Origin: Elysia crispata
Lineage: Eukaryota > Mollusca > Gastropoda > Plakobranchidae
Length of the DNA: 64,000 nt
Reading direction: 5' to 3'
Assembly (NCBI GenBank): GCA_033675545.1
Contig: JAWDGP010002049.1
Span: forward strand, 1-64,000
Both the position numbers and the translations under genes were made by a program. The first letter of the stretch is position 1. Each line of letters opens with the position of its first letter. The notes below the pieces were generated by a model. It searched no databases. It saw nothing but the letters and a program-made list of their open reading frames with translations, and was not told the origin of the DNA. Shown one piece after another: positions 26,938-55,480 of this stretch.

Positions 26938-27029
26938 GCAGAAAGGGGCCTAATAGAAATGGCACTGAGAGAGAACTAAGGTGAAGAGAATAATCAGTGG
27001 ACACACACTTTAAGTGTAATGCAATTTAA
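26938..27029 (-). promoter_or_regulatory. Upstream cassette A1
   Basis: Proximal cassette of copy A: AGAAAGGGGCCTAATAG, AAATGGCACTGAGAGAGAAC, ATAATCAGTGGACACACACT, TTAAGTGTAATGCAATTTAA. Nearly identical to cassette B1. Confidence 0.6.
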
Positions 27030-27090
27030 CATCAAGTTTTCTCAAAATACATCTTCTTCCTTTTGTGGGCAAAATAATACTTCCAAAAAT

Positions 27091-27182
27091 GGCAAAAAGG
27101 GACATAATCGTAATGGCACTTGCAGAGAACTAAAGAGAGGAAAACAATCAGTGGACACACACTGTAAGTGCGATTCAATTTA
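27091..27182 (-). promoter_or_regulatory. Upstream cassette A2
   Basis: Distal cassette of copy A, about 150 bp further upstream: TAATGGCACTTGCAGAGAAC, CAATCAGTGGACACACACTG, TAAGTGCGATTCAATTTAA. Its partner is B2. Confidence 0.6.
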
Positions 27183-27189
27183 AAACCAT

Positions 27190-28055
27190 AGTCTTTCATA
27201 TCATTTTGTGTATTAATGTACGTGTAGGTAAAATCCGCTTCATGATATTTGTAGCTTGGTGTCAACAAGTCATTCGAAAAGATAATAATCTTTATACAGG
27301 GAATCAAGGATTACAATATTTTCAGTTTCTAAGCGATATGTGGTCAGTGCTTCTAACATGTATGGCACTCTCATCGTGAAACTATCAACAACCATGGATG
27401 GTAGATTCGAGTAAGGCATTGCCATCATCTTTAAGTAAAAAATTGAACTAAAACATCCGTTTATCTCATCTCTACTACTGGCAAGCGGAACACAAGTTTC
27501 ACTTCTAAAGCAACTATCAAGGAGTATTTGGGGACACCTAATCTTACACACACACGCAAACTTCAACAAACTTTAAATATTGCTAATTTAGCTAATTTAG
27601 CTAATGCCCCATTTTATCCTCGAATGAAAGCATACATTTAATGATTCTACTCCATTTAACAGGAACAAAAATCTCCTTGTAATGATTTGGATGGGTCGGC
27701 AGTAAATTTGATTACCCGTTCATCAACTTATACGTTATTGCTTCGCTTTAAAAACTATTAAATTTGATAAAAAAAACAAAACAGGCGATTGTTCTTCCTG
27801 TGGGAATTGTATATGATTGCAATTTAAACTCTGGCCTGTATTTATGCAATAGAAATGCTCTAACGCTATAGTATAATTGGCTGGTAGGAATGGTCAGCTT
27901 TGCCTCTGTCAATGCGATAGTATGACGTTAGATCTGTTGTTCTGTGGGAAGTGGTACGGACATCATAGGGATATGCCTCAGAAAACCAAGCATATTTTAT
28001 TGTAATTATTATGATGAATTGGGGTGTTCTGGGAGAAGGGGTGACGGATCTTGTG
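27190..28055. other. Noncoding upstream flank of copy A
   Basis: No exon seen. 27,860-27,930 matches 13,210-13,290 upstream of copy B. A short 'GCTAATTTA' triplication lies near 27,580-27,605. Confidence 0.55.
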
Positions 28056-28059
28056 ATGG

Positions 28060-28680
28060 ACATGAGAGAAGGGATAGATCACAAAAATACCTACTTGGTG
28101 GAGCAAGGATCTTTTGAGGGACTTGGCAGAGGGTAAAGATCACAACAATACCTACTTAGTGGAGCAAGGATCTTTTGAGAGACTTGGCAGAGGGTGAAGA
28201 TCACAACAATACTTCTTGGAGGAGCAGGGATCTTTTAAGGGACTTGGCAGAGGGTGAAGATCACAACAATACCTACTTGGTGGAGCAGGGATCTTTTAAG
28301 GGACTTGGCAGAGGGTGAAGATCACACCAATACCTACTTGGTGGAGCAGGGATCTTTTAAGGGACTTGGCAGAGGGTAAAGATCACAACAATACCTACTT
28401 GGTGGAGCAGAGATCTTTTAAGGGACTTGGCAGAGGGTGAAGATCACAACAATACCTTCTTGGTGGAGCAGGGATCTTTTAAGGGACTTGGCAGAGGTTG
28501 AAGATCACAACAATACCTACTTGGTGGAGCAAGGATCTTTTGAGAGACTTGGCAGAAGATGAAGAGATCACAACGATATCTACTTGGAGCAGCAAGGATC
28601 TCTTGAGGGACTTGGGAAAGGGGAAGATCCCAAAGATACATATTTGGAGCAGGTGAGATGTTGTGAAGGATAGGATATTC
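28060..28680. repeat. 61-bp minisatellite upstream of copy A (about 10 units)
   Basis: Unit: GGACTTGGCAGAGGGTGAAG, ATCACAACAATACCTACTTG, GTGGAGCAGGGATCTTTTAA, G (61 bp). It shares GAGATC/GATCAC, ATACCTACTTGGTG and GGAC/GACTTGG with the 66-bp array of copy B and sits at the same place. The right flank, GATATTCTCTTAG, also matches. Confidence 0.92.
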
Positions 28681-29880
28681 TCTTAGCAGTAGATGCTATT
28701 TCTTGAAAGGAAATTTTATTGCCAGAAGAGCTGGAGAGGTAAGATGTAATTTTATTTGGCTGCAGTCCGAATATCGGCAGTACTGAGATGTCAAGATGGA
28801 GCCTAGAGATTTCGTTTGACATCTGCAAAATGCTTGAAAAAAAGGTTCTGAGTGGTTAACTTGGTCCCATTAATGCCGCTCCAGCACTGATTGTAAATAA
28901 ATGGATTTGAATTTTTTCCTGCGGATAAATTTGAGCCATTTCTAAAATCAAGGACGGAATACCATTCACTGTTATGGTAACGCCTTTAAATGAGAGATTT
29001 ATAGATGTTCTAAGTTATGCACTTAATCATTTGATAGCCGGTCAAAATAGATTAGAGATTTTAGATGAGAGAGAAGGGAGAGAGAGAGAGAGAGAGAGAA
29101 AGAAAGAAAGAAAGAAAAAATGAGAGAGAGGGGGGGAATGAGGGAGAGAGAGTCAACTCGAACCTATCAATCCATCGGTCTTTTTCTTTAAATTCAAGAT
29201 TCAGTTCTATAAAATTTGATGAAAATTAAGCATATACAGAGCAATATAGAAGTCTTCTCTATAAAGTGTATTCGTGGGTAAAGTTGTAGGAAAACATTAT
29301 GTTAGATTGCCAAAGAGAGATGAGAAAGAGAAGGAAAATTAGAGAGTTAATGGAATGAATGAAAACGTTTGGAGGCGAAGAAAGGAGGACGGTAAGAAAG
29401 ATAGCCGAGCAGGCAGACGCGGAGAGGTTGAGTAATAAAATTAAAAAAGAGATAAAGAAAAACTTATAACCATTTTCATAAATGAAGAAAATTGAGCGTC
29501 ATATCCGAATCGAACGTGCAAAACAAATGAATGTAAACGTAAAATTATTAATGAGGCCAGAGAAACAATCTCAGTTATAGGCAGCAGAGTAACAGTATTC
29601 TTTATTATTTTCTATTTTTTCTATCTCAAATTTATATTTCTTTACCTTTAATGGTCCATCTTTGCTATCTGCATTGTACTTGATGAATATAGCTTAAAAG
29701 GTAAAAAGCATAAGCAATTCTGTGATAAAATTTTTCATTGAAGCTAAAATTTAGTTAACATTCAATAACATTTACTGCAGGTAATGATGTGATTTATGAA
29801 GTTCTCAGGATTTTTTAAAATTTGAGTTCCTGCTCAATCACTTAGAATCATTTTGAGAATAAAATCTGGAGAATTTGATC
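28680..29880. other. Upstream flank of copy A beyond the minisatellite
   Basis: No intact gene. 29,080-29,450 is homologous to 15,720-16,000, with a GA/GAAA microsatellite at 29,080-29,150. Confidence 0.5.
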
Positions 29881-29885
29881 TCTTC

Positions 29886-29972
29886 TGTGACCAACATGAT
29901 ATCTTGAATGGTCTATGATGTCATGCTCATGACTGCTACTGTCGCACAGGACGACTGGCCACAATCTGGTGA
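29886..29972 (-). pseudogene. Decayed exon 6 of a fourth array copy
   Basis: The minus strand keeps the core of exon 6 (ATGAGCATGACA, then CAAGATATCATG), but has an in-frame TAG (29,913-29,915) where copies A and B encode Gln. The donor GGTCAGT is replaced by non-GT sequence. No other exon of this copy is recognisable nearby; an AAT array occupies where exon 5 would be expected. It is best read as the relic of a dead copy. Confidence 0.6.
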
Positions 29973-31230
<1,258 letters not shown>

Positions 31231-31239
31231 TTCTGGACT

Positions 31240-31770
31240 TTGGTCATCGGAACGGTGTATTCCTCAGCGAAGTCACTTCTCAGTGAGTGGACAGCCTTGG
31301 GCACTCCTCGTGTGCAACTTGCTTTCAGCGAAGTTACTGCTCTGTAAGTGGGCAGTCTTGGGAACTGATCGTGCGCTATCTCTGAAGCCCATCTATCAGA
31401 GAAGCCACTGCTCTGTGAGTGGGCAGTCTTGGGAACTGCTTGTGCGCTATCTCTGGAGCCCAGCCATCAGAGAAGCCACTGCTCTGTGAGTGGGCAGTCT
31501 TGGGAACTGATCGTGCGCTATCTCTGAAGCCCAGCTATCAGAGAAGCCACTGCTCTGTGAGTGGGCAGTCTTGGGAACTGATCGTGCGCTATCTCTGGAG
31601 CCCAGCCATCAGAGAAGCCACTGTTCTGTGAGTAGGCAGCCATGGGAACCTCTTCCTCTGCTATTTCTGGAGTCCTGCTGTTAGCTAAGTCACAGCTCAA
31701 TGGTTGGGCAGCCATTGGAACCTCGTTTTGAGTTGACCCTGCTGTCAGCGAAGTCATTGCTCAGTAACTA
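31240..31770. repeat. 71-bp minisatellite (about 7 units)
   Basis: Unit: GAGAAGCCACTGCTCTGTGA, GTGGGCAGTCTTGGGAACTG, CTTGTGCGCTATCTCTGGAG, CCCAGCCATCA (71 bp). The middle four units (about 31,320-31,630) are nearly identical; the outer ones diverge. It is richer in G and C than its surroundings. Confidence 0.9.
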
Positions 31771-33176
31771 CACATTAGTCTAGATATATAATTATGATTT
31801 TATGCATCAAAATATTGAGCTAGTATTAATTTTTGCGTGGTTCTTTTTATCATCGAACTTTTGATTTCATCAAACCATGTTTTACTTACATAGGGCTGAA
31901 GATTTAAAGTTACATAACTTACAATTAAAAAATCAATAAAATGTCTATGCGTTGAATAAATCCATCGATAAATCGAGGGAAGACAATCATTTAACATTTT
32001 ATTCTGTGAATGATTCCCAAGTACTTTTAACGTAAATGTCATAATGAATACAGAGTCTTCTTAAAAATAACCACCAAATAACCACCAATTTTCCTTGTGA
32101 AATGGTTGTCAATACATACAGGGATGGGCTAATTCTTCAAAATTTATTTCCAAACTGCTACAATGACGGCATCATTTACTTCCCACTTATTTTAACTCTC
32201 CGATATTCAAATAATATTGTATTTTCGGTATTACTGAGAATTTCTAGTTTTAGCAGTTGTGAACGGTGAGTTTATCAGATTGAAGAGCACATTAAGCTCT
32301 GCAACAGGAACACGATATCAAGATTGATAAGGTTAATATGCAACAGGAAAAAGTACGTACAAACGATTACATGGCTCGGAATTTTTATTTATTCTTGCTT
32401 TTAAAAAGACGAATCATTAGGTATTCCATTGAAGACCATCTTTAGTACAACTTTAAATTGGTCATTGATTATAGACTAATGAAGAAAACGCTTTCCTTGT
32501 TAGTGATTTCTACATCAATATTATGTGTGAGAAGGGAAGGACGGTGACAATTTAAGAGGAAGAAAATGATTTTCTTTTCAATTTTGTCCACACGGCATAG
32601 ATAACTTTACAGTGAATAAGATACGAAATGTTTGAAGATTAAAATAAATTGTATGGAAATCATTATCTATAGGAATCGGTACATATTATCATAAACATAT
32701 TCTTAGATTTAGAATGCTATTTTCTCATTATTGTCTATTTCTTTAAATCTTCCGTCTTTTGCTTCTTTGATTCAGCTAATGTTTGCTGATTTTGCATTTA
32801 GATGCTTTTTATTTGCTCTTTTCATTCTTCCATTACAAATGCCTATCATACCATCACACTATCACCAAGCTCTGTCTGCCTTGAATTAACATTTCAATAC
32901 TGTGTTCTTCTAATTTTCATCTACGAATGTAGCTTCAAAAATTTTCTATAAAAATTAAGCATGAAATGTATAAAACCTTGATGAATATTCCCTGCTGAAC
33001 TTGATTGAAAAGGTACCTGCAAAACCGGACCATCACCTTCAACATGTCGTTTTGAAATCATACGACCCTTTTACGCTGCAACATATAGCATGAGGTATAC
33101 TACTAGCTTTTTTTCGAAAAGGAAAAATGTGTGTTGCCTTATTTCTTGAACAGAACAGCGCACACTTTTCATACAT

Positions 33177-33235
<59 letters not shown>

Positions 33236-33562
33236 TTTTTATGTGTAAATGGGGAGGTAAAAACTAATGCAATAGTTTACATGTATAGCAAGCCTATAAT
33301 TCTAACTCATGACAAGCATGTATCTAGTATATTGTTGTACTCTTTTTCCGGTGAGTTGCCCTGCGTTGGGTGTTCCTCATTTAAATTTTCTTTTCTTAAA
33401 AGAAGGCCGAACTCAGAGCAACTCGTCTGAAAAGGGGGCCCCACAACACTGCTGGAAACATGCATGTCATAAGGAGGCCTAGATCTATAACCATATAAGT
33501 AAAACTTAATTATATCTCAAAGCTCCTTTTCTTGAGCTCTTTACCCGTTGTACTAACTTGAA

Positions 33563-33626
<64 letters not shown>

Positions 33627-34322
33627 ACTATGCTTGATGACTATATTAGCATTATGTAATAGTGTTCACTAAATTCTAGCATTATTTATTATTTATTGTC
33701 CTCTTTAAGTCTCTGTGTCTCTTTTTTATGTAAAACTTTGTAGATATTTACCTGTGGATACGTATTTCCACATCATGCTCTTCATTTTTATTCAATCCTC
33801 ATTACATTTTCAAATAAACTTTATCAGCAATTCAGTCTAATCTTGAGAATATTCTTTAAAGAAGTTATAGACTAGAAACTGTTAATCTCAATAGCGAAGA
33901 TCTATATCCAGCACAAAAATGGAGTAAGAGATTGTTAAAGAAGCATATCCTTCCATTATGGTTATCTTTTTACTTCTTTATCAAAAAAAGTTCTTAAGTT
34001 TTACAGGCCTGATTCACTCGAAGTTATCCTGTGTTTTCTTCTCTTTTTCCAGTTATTTACTCTTCAATTAATCATTGATTTTTTTTGCCATTTTCCTTAT
34101 CAACCTGTTTTTTTCACACTTGTGTCTTCTTAGATCCGCTGCTTCTCTTTAATTTAAGATCATGTTTCGATTCCAAGCAAGGACATCTCGAAGTGTGGTT
34201 GGATCACATCTAACGAGAAATAATCCCTGCCTTATTAGAAAATTCTTTTATTAACTAAGGAGAAGTTAACGTAAAAAAAAAGTTTTTTTTTTCCCCACGG
34301 TCTATCTCCCTGTGTTTGTTGA

Positions 34323-34388
<66 letters not shown>

Positions 34389-36060
34389 AAATAGTAGAGA
34401 GAGAGAGGGAGAAACGAAAGAGAAAAATAAATATTGAAAATAAGATTGTCAGAGAGGAGAGATCAAAGACAGATTCATTAAGATATATATCTAATTAGTA
34501 TATAATATATATATATATATATAGTTATAACAAACAGGCACACAACAGACTTCACATTATTACATTATTACATTTGAGATTTCTTTTAATCATGGTATTC
34601 TGGCAGGCTATTTTCTTATGATGAAAAAAATCTCGAGTCGAACTCGCATTTAGTTTACCAGTTTTAGAACTTTCTAAAGCAATATTGGACAAAGGGAAAA
34701 GTAAGCCTAAGGGATTATCATCGACATAAACCTCTTCATCATCTTCTTCTTCAGTATCACCATAGCAGTCATCACCATCACTGTGTTTTTGAAGGACTTA
34801 AAGCTTGATATGATTCGAAATGTGTCTTGGTTTTTTGCTTCTTTTTATATAACCTAAAAGTGAACTTTAAACTTGTTTTCTTTACATTATTAAGTCGACT
34901 TCCTTTTAATTTTTCCACACATAAATTTCAAATCAGTTGTGAATCTTAGTCTTATCTTGCAATATATCTTAAGTTGGATAAGCAATGAGACAAAAACTGG
35001 TATACAACTACTTCAATCAAAATATCGTCCTTCTTTTACTTTTATGTGACATAGAAATAGCCTGGAATTTATAAAACCGAGACAGCAATCTGAAGAAGAA
35101 GTAATTTGCAATGAGATTCATGTTAGTTTTAGCAGAATTTGCTTGGATAAAATCTGAAGAATGTGGAAGTGTGGATGTATTGTAAGTTGCAGCCATATAT
35201 TATGAACATTTAATGTTTTTATCTGTAATTAGGAATTAGCAACATCAAAAGCGGGAGCAAGTAGTAGTGGCAGCAGCAGTAGTGGTACAAATACTATTTC
35301 ATGCTTTTAAAAACTGTGAACTAATTGACTTTGATGTTACTGCAACTTCGTAGGATGTTTGCACAATGCCTTTCGTTTTAAAAGAACTAGATTTCGAGTT
35401 CTTTTTTGTGATTTTGATTGTGAAAAGCGAATGTGGACAGCTACTGCTCAGTTACCTATTTTTTTTTTTATTATGTTGGATGGGTGGATAGCATAAGAAT
35501 AATTGACAGCCTGTTAAACAAACAACAGCACCGATACACTGATCCGCATTATCATAGATACAAGTACACTAGACTAGGTTTCAAGGTTCCAGTATGTTGA
35601 AAAAACATGAAGTTTTGGAAAATCTTTATTTAGATTTTTGTGATTTCGAACGATGTTTTCTCAAAGCAATACTTGGCTTGTTTCCCATTGAACGTATCAG
35701 TTCGCGTTGCAGTCTGTAATGATAACACTTTTATAGACCTCTAAAGCAGTGTCTACACTCTCGGTGTTGTCCTGATGGCATACGATTCTTTCTGGCTTTT
35801 AAAAGAAAACAGCAACCAAGTCACGCCAAGTAGAAGAGCTCTGACTGACCGACGACGACATTGTCTTCATTAACTCACCACTCTGAAACTAGTATTCTGG
35901 TAGCAATAAAAGAGTTTTCAATAGAAGAATCAGAGTATTTGAAATAACAATATCTAACTTTTGTATATTTCAAATCTAGCTGTCATTTTCTGTTAGACAC
36001 ATTGTATATAAGGTTTGATTATCAGCTTTGTAAAGCCAGTTTTTCTGATCTTCTGATCTA
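31770..36060. other. Noncoding interval with AT and GTCT repeats
   Basis: No supported gene. Holds (CA)n(TA)n at 33,177-33,232, (TA)n at 33,567-33,615, (GTCT)n at about 34,324-34,373 followed by TC, and (TA)n at about 34,500-34,523. Confidence 0.5.
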
Positions 36061-36194
36061 ATTTTGATACCCTTATCAGACATAGGGCTGGCGACAAGAT
36101 CAAGACCCTACAGTCTACGGCCACTAAGCTGCTATCAAAGCGAGTGTGCCGGTACTTGGGTACGATAAGTTACCAGGAGATACTCCGGATAGCC

Positions 36195-36253
36195 ATGCTA
36201 TTTCTCAACATCATTGCCGTACAGAGTATCGAGGCAGATACTTTAATGCACAC
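36195..36253 (+). CDS. Possible signal-peptide exon (weak)
   Basis: An ATG opens MLFLNIIAVQSIEADTLMHT, which looks like a short signal peptide, and is followed by a good GTAAGC donor in phase 2. The same frame stays open about 45 codons upstream, so the true start is uncertain. No phase-matching next exon was found, so this could be chance. Confidence 0.2.
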
Positions 36254-37318
36254 GTAAGCACAGAATAGAGGTGTTACAAGAACAAGAAATCATTTAAACA
36301 TTGTAGTTTATTGTTATGCCGCAACATAGTATCAAGCTGTTACTGGTAATGAACAGGTGAAAGGAATGGACACCTTCGAGTTATTTCCTACTATATCTTT
36401 CCACTGAACGTAATTGACCTGTGTATATTTGCATGTATCTAAATATCGGGGATGTTCGTAATATTGTCCTCACCTAACAATCGATTTTCTTGTGACTAGA
36501 ACGCCCCTACAGTAATAAAACAACATGGTAAGTTATTTTGGTGCTGGTCGCTTTTTGACACTACCTATAATCCAACTGCTCCTGTGACAGTAGACCGGCA
36601 ACAGATGTTAAAATAATTATTGTATGATCAAAAATAGATATTTCAAATAATTTTGACAATGCCATACCATTGGCCAATCCAACTCAATATGTTTTTATAT
36701 TAAATTTGTGGAGAAGATCTGTATTAGAATATCTGTAAATCTTATAAATCGATTGCTGTAGATTATAATAGGATTTGTAGAATTTGTTTTTTACCCTGGA
36801 TCAACAGAATGTGCATATTTTTTTTCGCAGAGTCATATAAATTTCATAGCACACCTCGTCCATTATCTTCTTTAAAAGAAAGTCTGAGATCTTTTCAGTA
36901 CTCTTTATTTTCGTGAGAGCGAAAAGAACAAGTTAAAAGAAAATGAAAATAAAGAGAAAAAAAAGATGAAACTAGGCGACATTCTGACACTAGTGACCGG
37001 CTGGACAGAACCGTCGGAGAATGTTTCATGTATAGTTATGAAACATTTTTACTAATCATTACCACTCTTATCAGTGTTAGGAAAATATATTTATAATTGT
37101 ACTTTTCATTATCTGTTATTGAGGTAACTATGATGCTTTGTTTAGTTTGTTTTTGCTGTTCGTTACATTATTATCATTGTTGTTTTGTTATCGTTGGTGA
37201 AGATATTGTCGCTGCTGGTGATAATGAGATTTTTATCTTTTATAGAATGTAATAAAGGATCTTAGGAACATGTCTTGAAGGCCCGGCAGTAATGATGAGG
37301 CTGTGTTCTACTGTGCAG

Positions 37319-37444
37319 ATCACCGACCAATGCCTCCTAACAGTCTCAGTGGATCCAGTCACAAGTCTAAGATACGGCATGGGCTTCTGTGCAACCTCTT
37401 GTGATGACAACCTGAAGAGAGATTTACGAAAAACAAAAAGATAG
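37319..37444 (+). CDS. Possible terminal LamG-like exon (weak)
   Basis: After a plausible acceptor (TTCTACTGTGCAG), an open frame of 41 codons runs to TAG. It contains ITDQCLLTVSV and YGMGFCATSCDDNLKR, loosely like the last segment of a laminin-G domain (compare NNCPLTLLGEAFCGNLDE in the Pif-like gene). It starts in phase 0, which does not match the candidate exon at 36,195-36,253. Confidence 0.22.
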   Translation: MTDQCLLTVSVDPVTSLRYGMGFCATSCDDNLKRDLRKTKR

Positions 37445-38235
37445 AGTTTTTTTAATTGATTCCTTGTTACAGCACACCCATATCATTATTCCTATATTTT
37501 AAACCATATGCATGGTACGGCTGAAAAGTTAAAAGCCCTCCCTTAATCGCGACACTGGCAGTTTAGCCTTCAAGCTTATTCCATTGCATCCGTGCAGACC
37601 TTATAGTGCGCTGTATATTGCATGACTTAAAAAACAGGCAATGAAAAGGAGTAAAATAGGTTTTTGTCTTGTAAAACGGAACGTGGAACGCATGATACAA
37701 CACGTCTGAACAATAGTATTGCGCTAAACAAACATTTTTTTGCATGGTTTTCCATTGTTGCTGTGTGTGGTTAGCCCGTATGAATCAGATGAGAATGGGA
37801 TGATTCATTACTTGCTATATATTACATAAAATGTGCATTAGTAGCATTTGGTATCTTTGAAGTGTTATTTTCGTTATTTTAACAATTACACTTTTTGTGA
37901 AAGAAAAAAAAACATAAAAAGGGGGATTGCGAAGAAAATAATGAGAGCAGGTGGGAAAATGAATTACTAAATTCCATTAAGTGCAGAAAATGTTTAACAC
38001 TATTATAAGAAAGCGTGAATAGTATTTCACTACATCATTGAAATATAGCTAACCCTCGTGCTACAATATGTGTTAAGTAATTCAACTTCCTTTGAGCTTA
38101 CCTGTGTCTTTCCGTAGGAATGAAAATTAACGAAGAAAAAAAGTCTGAACAATTGTTTTCAAGAACATTACAAGGTTTTATACCCGATTTTAGATACAAT
38201 AAAACCCCAGAACTTGCGATGAGTTTAAAATTGAA

Positions 38236-52902
<14,667 letters not shown>

Positions 52903-54000
52903 TTTACAAATGAATCGAAAATTTTCGCTTTTCTAGATGAAACTGTTGGATTCGTTCTGTTCCGATGGACGGAGAGCGTGTTCTTGTCAGAGAGCCATGT
53001 GACTTCCATAAATAGAGGACTGTAGTTTGGTTTCTTTGTTGACATCGTCACGAGCAGCGCAGATCAACCTCTGTCACCCTGGCGCTCCTGTTTGTTTACA
53101 CCGTCGAACGACTTGGAAAAAACTCATCAACCACTGTGCAGGAAGGGCAAACCGACAAGCTCCTTGCCTTGCGGTTGATCAATGGCACATTAGGGGCTTT
53201 TGACATTACTGTTCATGTTGTTTTTGTTGTTTCTGTAGTTTTCTTCGAGCATTAAAACAACATTTTCAATTTATTTTTTGCAATCAATACAAATTAACTC
53301 TCACCATGATACTTAATATGCTGGTTTTATAATTTTAAAATATAGAATTCCTTGTATTTACTGATTCACATACACTTGGACGTACACTTTTGACGTCTAA
53401 GACAAAATCTTCTTGCCTAAATAAAATCTATTTGTTATTGATTGCCTAAAAGGAGATGAGAATAATAAAATGTAGACAATCACTGGTCGATGTTATACCC
53501 TGTCACCAACTTGAAGTTTAGACAAATTTACATAAAACGCCAGGCAGTGAATTAGTTTAAACTCTCGCAACGTGTCGAAAATCCGCCGAGGCAGGTCAAA
53601 CAAATCATGTAAAACCATATTTTTCTTGCTTTGACTTTGCTTTGTAAACCATCCACACATCAGTGTAGAATATTGGTGAGCAAACCTAAAGAGTTGTATT
53701 AAAGGCAGTTTAAATGATTTGTTTTTCCACCTTTTGATGTTCACTCTGTAATCAAATTAAATATTTGTTCCTTCTATCTGGCCTTTCTTTAATAAAATTT
53801 CATTTTGGAAGTAGCTTGATATAGATCGATAGATAGGTAGAAAGGGAGAGTGAGAACAAAAAAGAGAGAGAAAGAAAGAGAGCCTGTGTGTGTAAAACAA
53901 AGACAAATCCAAATCTATCTAGAGAGCGAAATATCTTACGAACCTTGATGTGAGTATGGAAAATCATACAGACATAGAACCCTTACTCAAAAACATTTTT
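52903..54000. other. Upstream region of the Pif-like gene
   Basis: No gene seen. It should hold the 5' UTR and promoter of the Pif-like gene (minus strand), but I find no certain TATA box. The frame at 52,866-53,051 overlaps exon 1 in part and is not conserved with anything I know. Confidence 0.4.
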
Positions 54001-54006
54001 GTTTGA

Positions 54007-55480
54007 TTGCTTGATTCATTTATTGATTGGAGAACAAAAGCATCAGAAGACTCTCTCATGAAGAAACTGGCTGAAACAAAGTGGGGAGCCAATTTGAAAA
54101 TTCTGCGTCAAGTGTACACAGGCAATGTTAGAGCTGTGGCAGAATATGTGTCTTTATCATGGTCTACAGCATCGAAGGCAAACAAGACCAGAATAGACAA
54201 AGTGCAGAACATGGGCCTGAGGATCATTCATGGTGCAATAAAAAAAACTCACCCGTCTGGCATATGGAGAAATTGGAGAACATTCAGCCTCTTGAAACAA
54301 GAAGAAACTTCAAGATACAATGCCAAGCAGAAAAGGCAAAAAAAAAACTACTCTCTCATTCCCTTCACCAGAAACTAAACCAACCCATTAAAAGCAGACT
54401 TCAGAGAAAATCACTTAAACACAAAGTCAAAGAGCTAGAAAAGAAAAGAGACACAGTCTCACAACTAACACATATAGAACAATTGCCTCCTCTGGTTTGG
54501 CTGCCTATTCAGAGGTTTGAAGTGTCAACAAAAATTCCTGGCATCCACTCTAAGGCTAACCATCCCCCTCACATACTGAAAGCTTTGCCCTTAGAAACTT
54601 TAGACCAAAAATACCCAAAAATGTTCATGGATCCATATCTTTACTGATGGATCAGCTGAAAGGGCAGTTAAAAATGGAGAAAGCGGAATGATAGCCTTAT
54701 ATCCATCTTGAGCAGCTTTCTCAAAGTCAAGGCCTGTTGGGATGCAAATCACGAACTTTCAAGCAGAAATGGACGCATTGCTTTTGGCAGCTGAACAACT
54801 TGAGACAGATGCCCAGAAGCAGCACAGTGCAGTGATACTTTCTGATTCTCTGTCAGCCCTTCAGACTCTGCAATCCCACAGATAACACACCAACAACATT
54901 GTGCAAGCAATTTAACAAGCTGTCCAAAAAAAAGGAAAATAGTTCTTCAATGGATCCCATCACATTTAGGAATAACGGGAAACTGCTGATACAGTCAGTA
55001 AAAGAAGGAAGTAAGCTACACCAACCACCATCTACTATATCATATGAAGAAGCTAAAACTCTTCTTAAGAACACGGCCACGCAAGAATGGTAAATAGAGA
55101 ACGAAAGATATACCCTCAAGAATGGCAGCATTCACATGTTAGACAGAAAAGATCAAACAAGACTGTTTCGCCTAAGGACAGGCCACCATGGCCTCAACAA
55201 ACATCTGAAGAGGATGGGAATGACAGAAACTGCGCAATGCCAGTGTGGAGCGACAGAACAGACCCCGGTCCACATCCTCCAAACCTGCCCCCACTTTGAG
55301 GAAGCTTGATTTTACGTTGGCCTACAGTAGCTCTAGTCAGCCAGAAGCTCTAGGGGTCTGGCGATGGTCGCTTGAAATCGACCAATTTCGTTGACCTGAC
55401 CGGACTATCGATTTAGCACAGTCAAAAAATATTGAACGCAGAATAAGAAGAATTGATTGATTGATTGATTGATTAATTGA
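54007..55480 (+). pseudogene. Broken 3' end of a non-LTR retrotransposon (RT end, RNase H, Cys/His motif)
   Basis: Three disrupted segments read in order. First is the tail of a reverse transcriptase (LMKKLAETKWGANLKILRQV, AEYVSLSWSTASKANKTRID, VQNMGLRIIHGA). Then comes an RNase H domain with FTDGSAERAVKNG near 54,640, NFQAEMDALLLAAEQLE near 54,755 and VILSDSLSALQTLQS near 54,840, which supply the D-E-D residues. Last is a C-terminal CQCGATEQTPVHILQTCPHF motif near 55,240. Frameshifts and stops divide them (near 54,250, 54,710, 54,885 and 54,910). The element ends in a (GATT)n tail at 55,457-55,480, as expected for a LINE with a short 3' repeat. It is dead and 5'-truncated. Confidence 0.82.

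Noticed and set aside
54853-55131. Minus-strand open frame of 92 codons
   Set aside because: Antisense to the retrotransposon remnant.
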